Of a stretch of DNA of 64,000 nt, positions 1-8,800 are shown one piece after another. The translations under genes and the position numbers were made by a program. Numbering within the stretch: position 1 is the first letter of the stretch; every line of letters begins with the position of its first letter. Source of the DNA: Loktanella sp. SALINAS62 (GTDB lineage Bacteria; Pseudomonadota; Alphaproteobacteria; Rhodobacterales; Rhodobacteraceae); assembly GCF_018263905.1 (NCBI RefSeq), contig NZ_JAAFZU010000012.1, positions 1 to 64,000 on the forward strand, written 5' to 3'. Under the pieces are notes generated by a model that made no database searches, was not told the DNA's origin, and was given only the letters and a program-made list of their open reading frames with translations.

Positions 1-62
1 ACGTTTGAAGATCTTGCGGTGCCTGCAACGGGCACAAAACCAAAACATGCCGAGGAAACCAA

Positions 63-148
63 CCTCTCCTGGGCACCACGATTTCCCCGCAAGATATTGA
101 AAACGCTCAGCTAATATTAATTTAGCGAGAGCCGTAGAACATGCCGGA
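63..148 (+). repeat. Left arm of 86-bp perfect inverted repeat flanking the integrase
   Basis: Bases 63-148 are the exact reverse complement of 1335-1420, checked base by base, and similarity stops abruptly at both ends. The arm begins with the last 12 bases of the tRNA-Leu acceptor/T-arm strand plus ACCA (63-78). It continues through an AT-richer stretch with a TAATATTAATTTA run (about 112-124) and ends in ATG CCG GA, the first codons of the integrase. On this side the ATG at 141 reads into a ten-codon frame that stops at 171-173, so the copy is a promoter and start without a gene. It is either a duplicated attachment/promoter segment or an assembly artefact. Confidence 0.9.
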
Positions 149-169
149 TCTTACCTCTGCGCTCTTCAC

Positions 170-1342
170 CTAACTAGCTTGCAACCATTTACGCAGGACG
201 CTTTGCGGGTAGCCGCTACCGTATGCTTCCCCGACCCCTCCTGTCTGCCAACCGCCAATCTGGTCTGCTATATCAGATGGGCATTCAATCGCCCTAAGCC
301 GGTCCCTCATTGAATGACGAAAGCTGTGCATCGACACTCCGTCTGGAAGGTAAGCCCGTAACCACTTGTTCGTTGCCGCGCTGGCTGAATTGGCGTTTGA
401 AGTTTTGGTCTTGTTGTATCGTGGAAAGGCAAAGCCTGTGATGCCTTGGGTCTTCAGGATACGTCTTGCGGCCCATGCTGCTGAACCTACAAGCGGGATC
501 GTTCGTTCGCTCTGACTTGTCTTCAACCGTCGCCAAGGATGGGGTTTGATCTGTACGGACAGATTACCCGCTTCATCAGTTTGAAAATCCTCGCATCTCA
601 GGCCAACCGCTTCCGCTAGTCTCATGCCTGTATCGGCGACAAGGGCAATCATCCAACGTAGATCGTCATCAAGCTTTAGGCATTCAGCTTGAACGGTCCT
701 GATATCTGCGATTGGCACAGGACGGCGTATCTGAACGTTTGAAGTTCGGTCGAAGTAGACATTGCCGAAGGGGTTCTTGAAATCAATTCCTTCTTCACTG
801 GCGGCAAAATTCAAGACGGATCTGATCGTTCCCAAGATGCGTGCGATGCTGCTACCTGCCATTCCCTTAGCAATAAGAGCGTCACGCACTTTGTTGGCAT
901 CGGCTTTAAGCAACTGATCGATTGGAACGTTCCCGCAGACCTTGACCAAATATCCACAGTTCCGCGTTGCAGCCCGTTTGAAAGTGATGCCTTTGCCCGC
1001 CCCCTTCTGTGTGAGGTATATCTCGAGGCAGTCGGACACCTTGAGGGCAGTGGGTTTGACGCCGGAAGGTTCATGTTTCGATGAGGCTGAAGACAAGTTG
1101 GACTTCAAGAGGTGCTGACCAGGTGTTCCGATGTCCTGGCACTTCAGGTGATACCAATATTCATCCAACTGATCCGCAACCCGTCTGGCACGTGACGCGG
1201 CAACTTGAAGCGATCTCGTCTTCAAGGAGTGTGAAATCTTGGCACTTCGATAGTGACCTTGAACTTCCACTGGGATCCTTCGCGTGAAATAAAAAATCCC
1301 GTCCTTGATGAAGGTATGGGGGGCAGAAATGTTCTCCGGCAT
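170..1342 (-). CDS. Tyrosine recombinase / phage-type integrase
   Basis: A 390-residue site-specific recombinase. The N-terminal 65 residues (a basic FTRRIP stretch near 19-24) resemble the DUF6538-type arm found in many alphaproteobacterial integrases. A core-binding SAM-like domain follows (about 100-185), then a C-terminal catalytic domain. Visible catalytic residues are Arg241 in DTGMRLAEAVGL, Lys274, the H339-x-x-R342 box, Gly-Gly-Trp 363-365 and a probable nucleophile Tyr374 in GEAYGSGY. The set is complete, so the enzyme is probably active. It sits directly downstream of tRNA-Leu, the usual integration target. Its ATG lies inside the right inverted arm. No other element gene (excisionase, cargo) is visible, so it is either a solo integrase or the edge of an element extending left of the window. 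Confidence 0.92.
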   Translation of the reverse strand: MPENISAPHTFIKDGIFYFTRRIPVEVQGHYRSAKISHSLKTRSLQVAASRARRVADQLDEYWYHLKCQDIGTPGQHLLKSNLSSASSKHEPSGVKPTALKVSDCLEIYLTQKGAGKGITFKRAATRNCGYLVKVCGNVPIDQLLKADANKVRDALIAKGMAGSSIARILGTIRSVLNFAASEEGIDFKNPFGNVYFDRTSNVQIRRPVPIADIRTVQAECLKLDDDLRWMIALVADTGMRLAEAVGLRCEDFQTDEAGNLSVQIKPHPWRRLKTSQSERTIPLVGSAAWAARRILKTQGITGFAFPRYNKTKTSNANSASAATNKWLRAYLPDGVSMHSFRHSMRDRLRAIECPSDIADQIGGWQTGGVGEAYGSGYPQSVLRKWLQAS

Positions 1343-1420
1343 GTTCTACGGCTCTCGCTAAATTAATATTAGCTGAGCGTTTTCAATATCTTGCGGGGAA
1401 ATCGTGGTGCCCAGGAGAGG
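1335..1420 (-). repeat. Right arm of 86-bp perfect inverted repeat
   Basis: Reverse complement of 63-148. It contains the last 16 bases of the tRNA-Leu gene including encoded CCA (1405-1420), the tRNA-integrase spacer, and the integrase start codon with its second codon and part of the third. The sequence therefore combines a likely attachment core (tRNA 3' end) with the integrase upstream region. Confidence 0.9.
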
Positions 1421-1490
1421 ACTCGAACCTCCACACCGTTGCCAGTACTAGCACCTGAAGCTAGCGCGTCTACCATTCCGCCACCTGGGC
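1405..1490 (-). tRNA. tRNA-Leu (anticodon CAG)
   Basis: Read on the minus strand the gene starts GCCCAGGTGGCGGAATGG and ends CCTGGGC-A-CCA. The 7-bp acceptor GCCCAGG/CCTGGGC pairs perfectly. The anticodon stem CTAGC/GCTAG encloses the loop TTCAGGT, giving anticodon CAG for leucine CUG codons. A long variable arm and the T-loop GTTCGAGTC fit a class II tRNA-Leu of 86 nt with CCA encoded. Its 3' end is duplicated in the left inverted arm at 63-78, which suggests it is the integrase's attachment site. Confidence 0.97.
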
Positions 1491-1637
1491 AGGTCACGTG
1501 AGGGGCGATTTAGAAGGACTGACCGGAACTGTAAAGGCCATTCTGCACGCAATCCAACATTTTGCCGCAGTGCCTTTCGTCTTGCCCGTCAGGGGGGCGC
1601 GGTTTACATCAATGCAACACAGCGAAAGAGGTGTCCC

Positions 1638-2624
1638 ATGTCCAAGCTTGTAACGATTTTCGGCGGTTCCGGCTTTCTCGGCCGTTATGTCGCGCGCCGT
1701 TTGGCGCAGGACGGCTGGCGCATCCGCGTGGCCTGCCGCACCCCGAACGAAGCGATGTTCGTGCGTACCTATGGTAATGTAGGGCAGGTCGAACCCGTCT
1801 TTTGCAACGTGCGCGACGACGACTCTGTGCGCAGTGTGACGCGCGGTGCCGACGCCGTGGTGAACTGTGTCGGTGTGCTGGCCGAGAAGGGCAAGAATAC
1901 ATTCAAGGCGTTGCAGGCCGAAGCGCCCGCGCGCATCGCGCGGATCGCGCGTGAAGAAGGCATCGACCGCATGGTGCAGATTTCCGCCATCGGTGCATCG
2001 CAAGACGCCGACAGCGACTATGCCAAGACAAAGGCGCAGGGCGAGGCGGCATTGCGCGAACACCAGCCCGACGCCGTCATTCTGCGACCGTCCATCGTGT
2101 TCGGATCAGAGGATGAGTTTTTCAACCGCTTTGCAGGTATGTCCCGGATGGGCCCGGTGCTGCCCGTGGTAGGTGCCGATACGCTGTTCCAGCCTGTCTA
2201 TGTCGACGATGTCGCCAAGGCGGTGCATGTCGCGCTGACTGATCGGACTGTCAGCGGCGTGTATGAATTGGGCGGACCCGATGTCGCCACATTCCGCGAC
2301 CTGATGCATCTGATGTTGAAAACCATCAATCGTAACAACATGGTCGTGAATATCCCGTTCTTTGTCGCCCGTGTCATGGCGGCGGTGTTTGGCGCGCTGA
2401 ACAAGATTACATTTGGCTTGGCCCCCGCGCCGCTGACGACGGATCAGGTCAAAAACCTGGCCGTGGACAACGTGGTGTCCGACGATGCGCGCGGTTTCGC
2501 GGCGCTGGGCCTGACGCCCACGTCGATGGAAGCGGTGTTGCCCGATTACCTGTGGCGGTTCCGCCCGTCGGGGCAATATGCGGCGATCAAGAATTCGGCC
2601 CGTAACCTTAAGCTGCGGTCATAG
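1638..2624 (+). CDS. Complex I NDUFA9-like NAD(P)-binding protein
   Basis: A 328-residue atypical short-chain dehydrogenase of the NDUFA9 type. The N-terminal Rossmann motif GGSGFLGRYVARRL (about 9-22) binds the adenine dinucleotide, and NCVGVL near 75-80 is the usual second-strand signature. In mitochondria NDUFA9 is an accessory subunit of NADH:ubiquinone oxidoreductase. Alphaproteobacterial homologues carry this name, but whether this one joins complex I is inference. The start follows GAAAGAGGTG about 6 bases upstream. The 3' end overlaps convergent uppP by 17 bases. No nuo genes are nearby. Confidence 0.85.
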   Translation: MSKLVTIFGGSGFLGRYVARRLAQDGWRIRVACRTPNEAMFVRTYGNVGQVEPVFCNVRDDDSVRSVTRGADAVVNCVGVLAEKGKNTFKALQAEAPARIARIAREEGIDRMVQISAIGASQDADSDYAKTKAQGEAALREHQPDAVILRPSIVFGSEDEFFNRFAGMSRMGPVLPVVGADTLFQPVYVDDVAKAVHVALTDRTVSGVYELGGPDVATFRDLMHLMLKTINRNNMVVNIPFFVARVMAAVFGALNKITFGLAPAPLTTDQVKNLAVDNVVSDDARGFAALGLTPTSMEAVLPDYLWRFRPSGQYAAIKNSARNLKLRS

Positions 2625-3420
2625 CGACGATCAGCAGGATCACGCCCAGCACAATGCGGTAGATGACATATGGTGTATAGCTGACCGATTTCAGCAGACG
2701 CATCATCAATGACAGGGCTGCCAGTGCCGCAAGGCAGGACAACCCTGCCACAATGGCGATCTGGGTCCAGATCTGGGGTGTGGTGGTGCCGATCACATCC
2801 AGCGCCAGCAACGATCCCGACGCCAGAATCGTCGGGATCGACATCAGCATCGACAGCCGCGCGGCGTCGGAACGGTTGTAGCCCAAGGTGCGCGCGCCGG
2901 TGATTGTCACGCCAGACCGCGATGCGCCGGGAATCAGCGCGACCACCTGCCATAGACCCATGATCACCGCATGTTTCAGCGTCCATTGGGTGGCGGTGCG
3001 ATCTTCCGGGTTGGTCTGGTCGGCGCGGTAAAGCACGATCCCGAAAATGATAAAGGCCAGCGCGATCACCGTCATACTGTCGCGGATCACGTCCGCCAGT
3101 CCGGTGATCTTCAGGATCAGGCCGGCCACGATGACAGGTATTGTTGCGATGATCAGGCACAGCGCCAGCCACGCGCCCTGCGTGTCGACCTTGCCCCGGA
3201 TCAGGCGCGGCAACCCTGCCAGCGCCATGCGGACATCGGCCCAGAAAAACAGGATCACGGCGACCAGTGTGCCCAGATGCGCCGCCACGTCGATCACCAA
3301 TCCCTGCGCGGGTTCGCCAGTAATATAGGGGATCAGGATCAGATGCCCGGATGACGAAACCGGCAGGAATTCCGTGATGCCCTGCACGAGGGCCACCAGA
3401 ACCAAAGTAAAAAGTGTCAT
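2608..3420 (-). CDS. uppP: Undecaprenyl-diphosphate phosphatase
   Basis: A polytopic inner-membrane enzyme of about 270 residues (BacA/UppP family) that dephosphorylates undecaprenyl diphosphate to recycle the peptidoglycan lipid carrier; loss or overproduction changes bacitracin sensitivity. Both signature motifs are present: GITEFLPVSSSGHL near residues 13-26 and PGASRSGVTITGA near 155-167. The ATG at 3420 places MTLFTLVLVALVQG at the N-terminus, as in the family; an upstream in-frame start at 3444 would only add eight residues. It is divergent from gltD across about 230 bases and convergent with the NDUFA9-like gene. Confidence 0.96.
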   Translation of the reverse strand: MTLFTLVLVALVQGITEFLPVSSSGHLILIPYITGEPAQGLVIDVAAHLGTLVAVILFFWADVRMALAGLPRLIRGKVDTQGAWLALCLIIATIPVIVAGLILKITGLADVIRDSMTVIALAFIIFGIVLYRADQTNPEDRTATQWTLKHAVIMGLWQVVALIPGASRSGVTITGARTLGYNRSDAARLSMLMSIPTILASGSLLALDVIGTTTPQIWTQIAIVAGLSCLAALAALSLMMRLLKSVSYTPYVIYRIVLGVILLIVAMTAA

Positions 3421-3647
3421 GACGTTGCAACCTGTTCCGGCCATTCTTGATTCGTCGTCACATTAGCCATGGAACGTGATACCGCCAGATCGAAAATAGG
3501 TATCGTTCGGACCTAAAATCGCGCAAATTCTGCCCGGCCGCAAATATGTCGCGCAAAATATGTGATAATAGGACAGTACTGCTGACTTTTCATTTGTTCG
3601 GAACTGCCGTAACACGCGTCAAAGTCCCCAAACCTCGGAGCGTACCC

Positions 3648-5123
3648 ATGGCCGGCGAAAAGATGCTGAAGTTCACCACCGTCAGCCGCGACATGCCGGA
3701 AAAGCGTCCGCCTGACCTGCGCAATCAGGATTTTGGCGAAATCTACGCCGAATTCGCGCGCGACAAAGCGGCGGAACAATCCAGCCGGTGCAGCCAGTGT
3801 GGCGTGCCGTATTGCCAGTCGCATTGCCCGTTGCACAACAACATCCCCGACTGGCTGCGCCTGACCGCCGAAGGCCGGCTGCAGGAAGCCTATGAGGTAT
3901 CGCAGGCCACGAACACATTTCCTGAAATCTGCGGTCGTATCTGCCCGCAGGACCGTCTGTGCGAAGGCAACTGCGTCATCGAACAATCCGGTCACGGCAC
4001 CGTCACCATCGGGTCCGTGGAAAAATATATCACAGACACCGCATTTGCCGAAGGCTGGGTCAAACCGATCCGTCCATATGCGGAACGCACGGAATCTGTC
4101 GGCATCATCGGTGCGGGGCCAGGCGGTCTGGCGGCGGCTGACGCGCTGCGCCGTCAAGGTGTGCAGGTCACGGTTTATGACCGTTATGACCGTGGCGGCG
4201 GTCTGATGACTTACGGCATCCCCGGCTTCAAGCTGGAAAAGGATGTCGTGATGAAACGCATGGCGCAGCTTGAAGACGGCGGTGTCGCATTCCGTCTGAA
4301 CTGCACCGTGGGCGAAGACATCTCTTTTGACGCGATCCGGGGCACCCATGACGCGGTGATCATTGCCACCGGGGTCTATAAAACACGAGAGCTGGACAAT
4401 CATGGGTCCGATGCCGATGGCATCGTGCGCGCCATCGACTATCTGACTGCGTCCAACAAGGTCAGCTTTGGCGATACGGTCGAAGAATTCGACAGCGGAG
4501 AGTTGAACGCCGCTGGCAAAAAGGTCGTGGTCGTCGGCGGTGGCGACACTGCGATGGACTGCGTGCGGACCGCGATCCGTCAGGGTGCGACATCTGTCAA
4601 ATGCCTGTATCGCCGCGACCGTATGAACATGCCCGGATCACAGCGTGAAGTTGCCAACGCCGAAGAAGAAGGCGTCGAATTCGTCTGGCTGTCCGCGCCG
4701 AAAATGTTCGTCGATAACGCAGCTGAAATGAACATCGAAACGCCTGCGCCGATCTCTGGTCCGCTGCGTGGCGTGGTGGTCGACAAGATGCGTCTGGGCC
4801 AGCCCGACGCGACAGGCCGTCAAAGCCCCGAATTGATCGCGGGCGCGCATTACGTCGAAGAGGCCGATCTGGTCATCAAGGCGCTGGGCTTCGAGCCCGA
4901 AGACCTGCCCGCCTTGTGGGGTGTCGACGGTCTGGAAGTCACGCGCTGGGGCACGGTAAAGGCCGATTTCACAACCGGAAAAACATCGCTGGATGGCGTA
5001 TTTGCGGTGGGGGATATCGTGCGCGGTGCCAGCCTTGTGGTCTGGGCGATCCGTGACGGGCGCGACTGCGCGGCAGCGATCCTTGACTACCTGAACCAGT
5101 CGGACGCGGTGGCGGCTGAATGA
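3648..5123 (+). CDS. gltD: Glutamate synthase (NADPH) small subunit
   Basis: A 491-residue beta subunit of NADPH-GOGAT that passes electrons from NADPH through FAD to the large subunit for glutamate synthesis from glutamine and 2-oxoglutarate. The N-terminal region holds the [4Fe-4S] cysteines (CSQCGVPYCQSHC and CGRICPQDRLCEGNC). The FAD motif GIIGAGPGGLAAADAL and NADPH motif VVVVGGGDTAMDC follow, with a C-terminal GDIVRGASLVVWAI. The start at 3648 was chosen because GGAG lies 7 bases upstream and the protein then begins MAGEKMLKFTTV as homologues do; an in-frame start at 3546 is less likely. It overlaps the next gene by ATGA. Confidence 0.96.
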   Translation: MAGEKMLKFTTVSRDMPEKRPPDLRNQDFGEIYAEFARDKAAEQSSRCSQCGVPYCQSHCPLHNNIPDWLRLTAEGRLQEAYEVSQATNTFPEICGRICPQDRLCEGNCVIEQSGHGTVTIGSVEKYITDTAFAEGWVKPIRPYAERTESVGIIGAGPGGLAAADALRRQGVQVTVYDRYDRGGGLMTYGIPGFKLEKDVVMKRMAQLEDGGVAFRLNCTVGEDISFDAIRGTHDAVIIATGVYKTRELDNHGSDADGIVRAIDYLTASNKVSFGDTVEEFDSGELNAAGKKVVVVGGGDTAMDCVRTAIRQGATSVKCLYRRDRMNMPGSQREVANAEEEGVEFVWLSAPKMFVDNAAEMNIETPAPISGPLRGVVVDKMRLGQPDATGRQSPELIAGAHYVEEADLVIKALGFEPEDLPALWGVDGLEVTRWGTVKADFTTGKTSLDGVFAVGDIVRGASLVVWAIRDGRDCAAAILDYLNQSDAVAAE

Positions 5124-5824
5124 TCCGGGCAACCGCGTTTCTGTGTGTTCTGGCCGGGCCTGCCATCGCGCAGACGCCCGATACCTTTAGCCTGCCTGCG
5201 GGGTGTTCGGCCTTTGTGACGATCCAGTCGCGTAGCTGCGCCGTGGAACATCATTTCACCTGCGACGCCGACGGCGCCGGTGTCAAACGGCGCGCCAGCC
5301 TGAACGAAGACGGGCTTGTGTATCTGGGCAGCACCGATTCCGAATCGCAGTGGCTCAACAGCTTTCATCCGGTCACCGGGCATGCCGAACGTCTGGAATC
5401 CGACCCCGCCGATCCTGCATCGCTGACGGAACTGCTGCGGACGGGGCGCGACAGCTATGATTTCGTGACCCTGTCCGATGAAATCGGCCCGACGCGCTAT
5501 GTCGGCGAAGACCGGCTGACCGGCGAAGTCGTCACAATCGACGATGTGACGCTGCAACGCACCGAATATCAGATCACTGCTTTTGCCCCCGATGGCCGCG
5601 AAATGTGGTCCTCTGCCGGCAACGAATTCGTGTCGGACGACTGGCGCATGTTCATCGGTGGGACAGGCCGGATCACCGTGCCCGGTGACAGCTTTGAAAA
5701 GAACGACAGCCCGGTCGAATTCATCTTTCCCGGTGAACCCGGTTTTCTGTCTGCCAATCCCAAACATGACTGCGGCGTGATGATGTCGCAATTGATTGCC
5801 CCCAGCATAGGAGAAACACGATGA
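5120..5824 (+). CDS. Uncharacterised secreted protein between gltD and gltB
   Basis: A 234-residue protein with a short signal peptide (hydrophobic MIRATAFLCVLAGPAIAQ, cleavage probably after AIA). No domain was recognised. The mature part is acidic with cysteines in CSAFVTIQSRSC, a third in FTCDADG and one near the C-terminus (HDCGVMM), compatible with disulfides in the periplasm. It overlaps gltD by 4 bases (ATGA, 5120-5123) and gltB by 4 bases (ATGA, 5821-5824), so it is translationally coupled to both glutamate synthase subunits. A role in nitrogen metabolism is suggested only by context. Confidence 0.85.
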   Translation: MIRATAFLCVLAGPAIAQTPDTFSLPAGCSAFVTIQSRSCAVEHHFTCDADGAGVKRRASLNEDGLVYLGSTDSESQWLNSFHPVTGHAERLESDPADPASLTELLRTGRDSYDFVTLSDEIGPTRYVGEDRLTGEVVTIDDVTLQRTEYQITAFAPDGREMWSSAGNEFVSDDWRMFIGGTGRITVPGDSFEKNDSPVEFIFPGEPGFLSANPKHDCGVMMSQLIAPSIGETR

Positions 5825-8800
5825 CGACGTATGATGACGCTTGGGTGGCCGCCGAAGAAGCAAAACGCGCTTGGATGGCCGAAAACGGTCTTTATCGTGA
5901 CGAGGATGAACATTCATCCTGCGGCGTCGGTCTGGTCGTATCGATCAAGGGCGAACGCAGCCGCGATGTCGTCGATAAGGGCATCAACGCGCTGAAAGCG
6001 ATCTGGCACCGTGGTGCCGTGGATGCCGACGGTATGACCGGTGACGGTGCAGGTATTCACATCCAGATTCCCGTCGCCTTCTTCGAAGATCAGATACGGC
6101 GCACGGGCCATGAACCTGAACCGGGTGAACGTATTGCCGTCGGTCAGATCTTTTTGCCGCGCACCGATTTCGCCGGTCAGGAACGCTGCCGCACCATCGT
6201 CGAAACCGAAGTGCTGCGGATGGGTCATTATATCTATGGCTGGCGGCACGTCCCGGTAAACACATCTGTTCTGGGTGAAAAGGCGAACGCGACGCGCCCG
6301 GAAATCGAACAGATCCTGATCCGTAGCCGCCCCGGCATCGACGAAGAAGCGTTCGAACGTGAATTGTATATCGTGCGCCGCCGCATCGAAAAGGCCGTGA
6401 CCGCGTCCGGCGTGTCCGGTTTCTATGTCTGTTCGCTGTCGACCCGTTCGATCATCTACAAGGGTATGATGCTGGCCGAACAGGTGGCGACATTCTACCC
6501 CGACCTGATGGACGAACGGTTCGAATCCGCCTTTGCCATCTATCACCAGCGCTATTCCACCAACACGTTCCCGCAATGGTCGCTGGCTCAGCCATTCCGC
6601 ATGCTGGCGCACAACGGCGAAATCAACACGCTGAAGGGCAACGTCAACTGGATGCGCAGCCACGAAATCCGCATGGCGTCCAGTGCGTTCGGGGAAGCGG
6701 CCGAAGACATCAAGCCGATCATCCCGTCGGGATCGTCGGATTCCGCCGCACTCGATTCCGTGTTCGAGGTGCTGGTCCGCGCCGGGCGCAATGCGCCGAT
6801 GGCCAAGACGATGCTGGTCCCCGAAGCGTGGTCAAAGCAGCAAGCCGAAATGCCGCAGACGTGGCAGGATATGTATTCCTATTGCAACGCCGTGATGGAA
6901 CCCTGGGACGGTCCGGCAGCGCTTGCCATGACCGATGGCCGCTGGGTTTGCGGCGGGCTTGACCGGAACGGCCTGCGCCCGCTGCGCTATGTCGTAACCG
7001 GTGACGGCCTGCTGATTGCCGGATCAGAGGTCGGCATGGTGCCGATTGACGAATCCACCGTTGTCGAAAAGGGCGCGCTTGGCCCCGGCCAGATGATCGC
7101 CGTCGACATGCAGGAACAGCGCCTGTTCCACGACGAAGAACTCAAAGGCAAACTTGCCGCCGCCCAGCCCTTTGGCGACTGGGTCGAAAAGGTCACCGAA
7201 CTGTCCGATCTTTTGCAGAACACGCCCGAAAAGGCGCTGTACGAAGGCGAAGACCTGCGCCGCCGCCAGCGTGCCGCGGGCTATACCATCGAAGAGTTGG
7301 AACAGGTTCTTGCCCCGATGGCCGAAGACGGCAAGGAAATGATCGCCTCTATGGGCGACGACACGCCGTCGGCGGTGCTGTCCACGACGTTCCGCCCGCT
7401 GTCGCATTTCTTCCGCCAGAACTTTAGCCAGGTGACGAACCCGCCGATCGACAGCCTGCGCGAAAACCGCGTGATGTCGCTGAAAACGCGGTTCGGGAAC
7501 CTGAAAAACGTTCTGGATCAGGACAGCAGCCAGACCGAAATCATCGTGCTGGAAAGCCCGTTCATCGCCAACGCCGAATTCGACAAGATGCTGGAACAGT
7601 TCGGTGGCAACACCGCCCTGATCGACTGCACGTTCGAATCCGGCGCTCATGCGTTGAACGACGCGCTGGCCCGCATCCGGTCCGAAGCCGAAGACGCGGT
7701 GCGGTCCGGTGCCGGCCATCTGATCCTGACCGACGAACACCAGTCCGCCGACAAGGTCGCGATGCCGATGATCCTTGCTACCAGTGCCGTGCATTCGCAC
7801 CTGACGCGCAAGGGGCTGCGGACATTCTGTTCGGTCAACGTCCGGTCCGCCGAATGCGTCGATCCGCATTATTTCGCGGTGCTGATCGGCTGCGGTGCGA
7901 CAACCGTGAACGCCTATCTGGCACAGGATTCCATCGCGGACCGCGTGAACCGGGGTCTGATCGACGGCAGCCTGACCGATGCGGTTGGCCGTTACCGCAA
8001 GGCCATCGACGCGGGCCTGCTCAAGATCATGTCAAAGATGGGGATTTCGGTCCTGTCGTCCTATCGCGGTGGTCTGAACTTCGAAGCGGTGGGCCTGTCG
8101 CGCGCCATGTGTGCCGAATATTTCCCTGGCATGCAGTCGCGGATTTCCGGCATTGGCATCAACGGCATTCAGGCCAAGCTGGAAGAGGTGCACGCCCACG
8201 GCTGGAAGAAATCGACCGACATCCTGCCCATCGGCGGGTTCTACAAGGCGCGCCGGTCCGGGGAAAAGCACGCATGGGAAGCGCAGACGATGCACATGCT
8301 GCAAGCGGCCTGTGCGAAATCGTCCTATGCGCTGTGGCAACAGTATTCCAAGGCGCTGCAAGCCAACCCGCCGATCCATCTGCGCGATCTGTTGGCAATC
8401 AAGCCACTGGGCAAAGCGATCCCCATCGAAGAGGTGGAATCGATCACCTCGATCCGCAAACGGTTCGTGACCCCCGGCATGTCGCTGGGTGCCCTGTCGC
8501 CAGAAGCGCACCGCACCCTGTCCATTGCCATGAACCGGATCGGTGCGAAATCCGACAGCGGCGAAGGCGGTGAAAGCCCCGATGATTTCACGCCCGAACC
8601 CAACGGCGACAACGCATCGGCCAAGATCAAACAGGTCGCATCCGGGCGCTTTGGCGTGACGGCGGAATACCTGCTGGCCTGCGAAGAACTGGAAATCAAG
8701 GTCGCGCAGGGTGCAAAGCCCGGCGAAGGCGGGCAATTGCCGGGGATGAAGGTCACCGACCTGATCGCCAAGCTGCGCCATTCGACCAAAGGTGTGACGC

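Noticed and set aside
141-173. Ten-codon frame from the left-arm ATG as a gene
   Set aside because: Too short and explained as a duplicated start inside the inverted arm.
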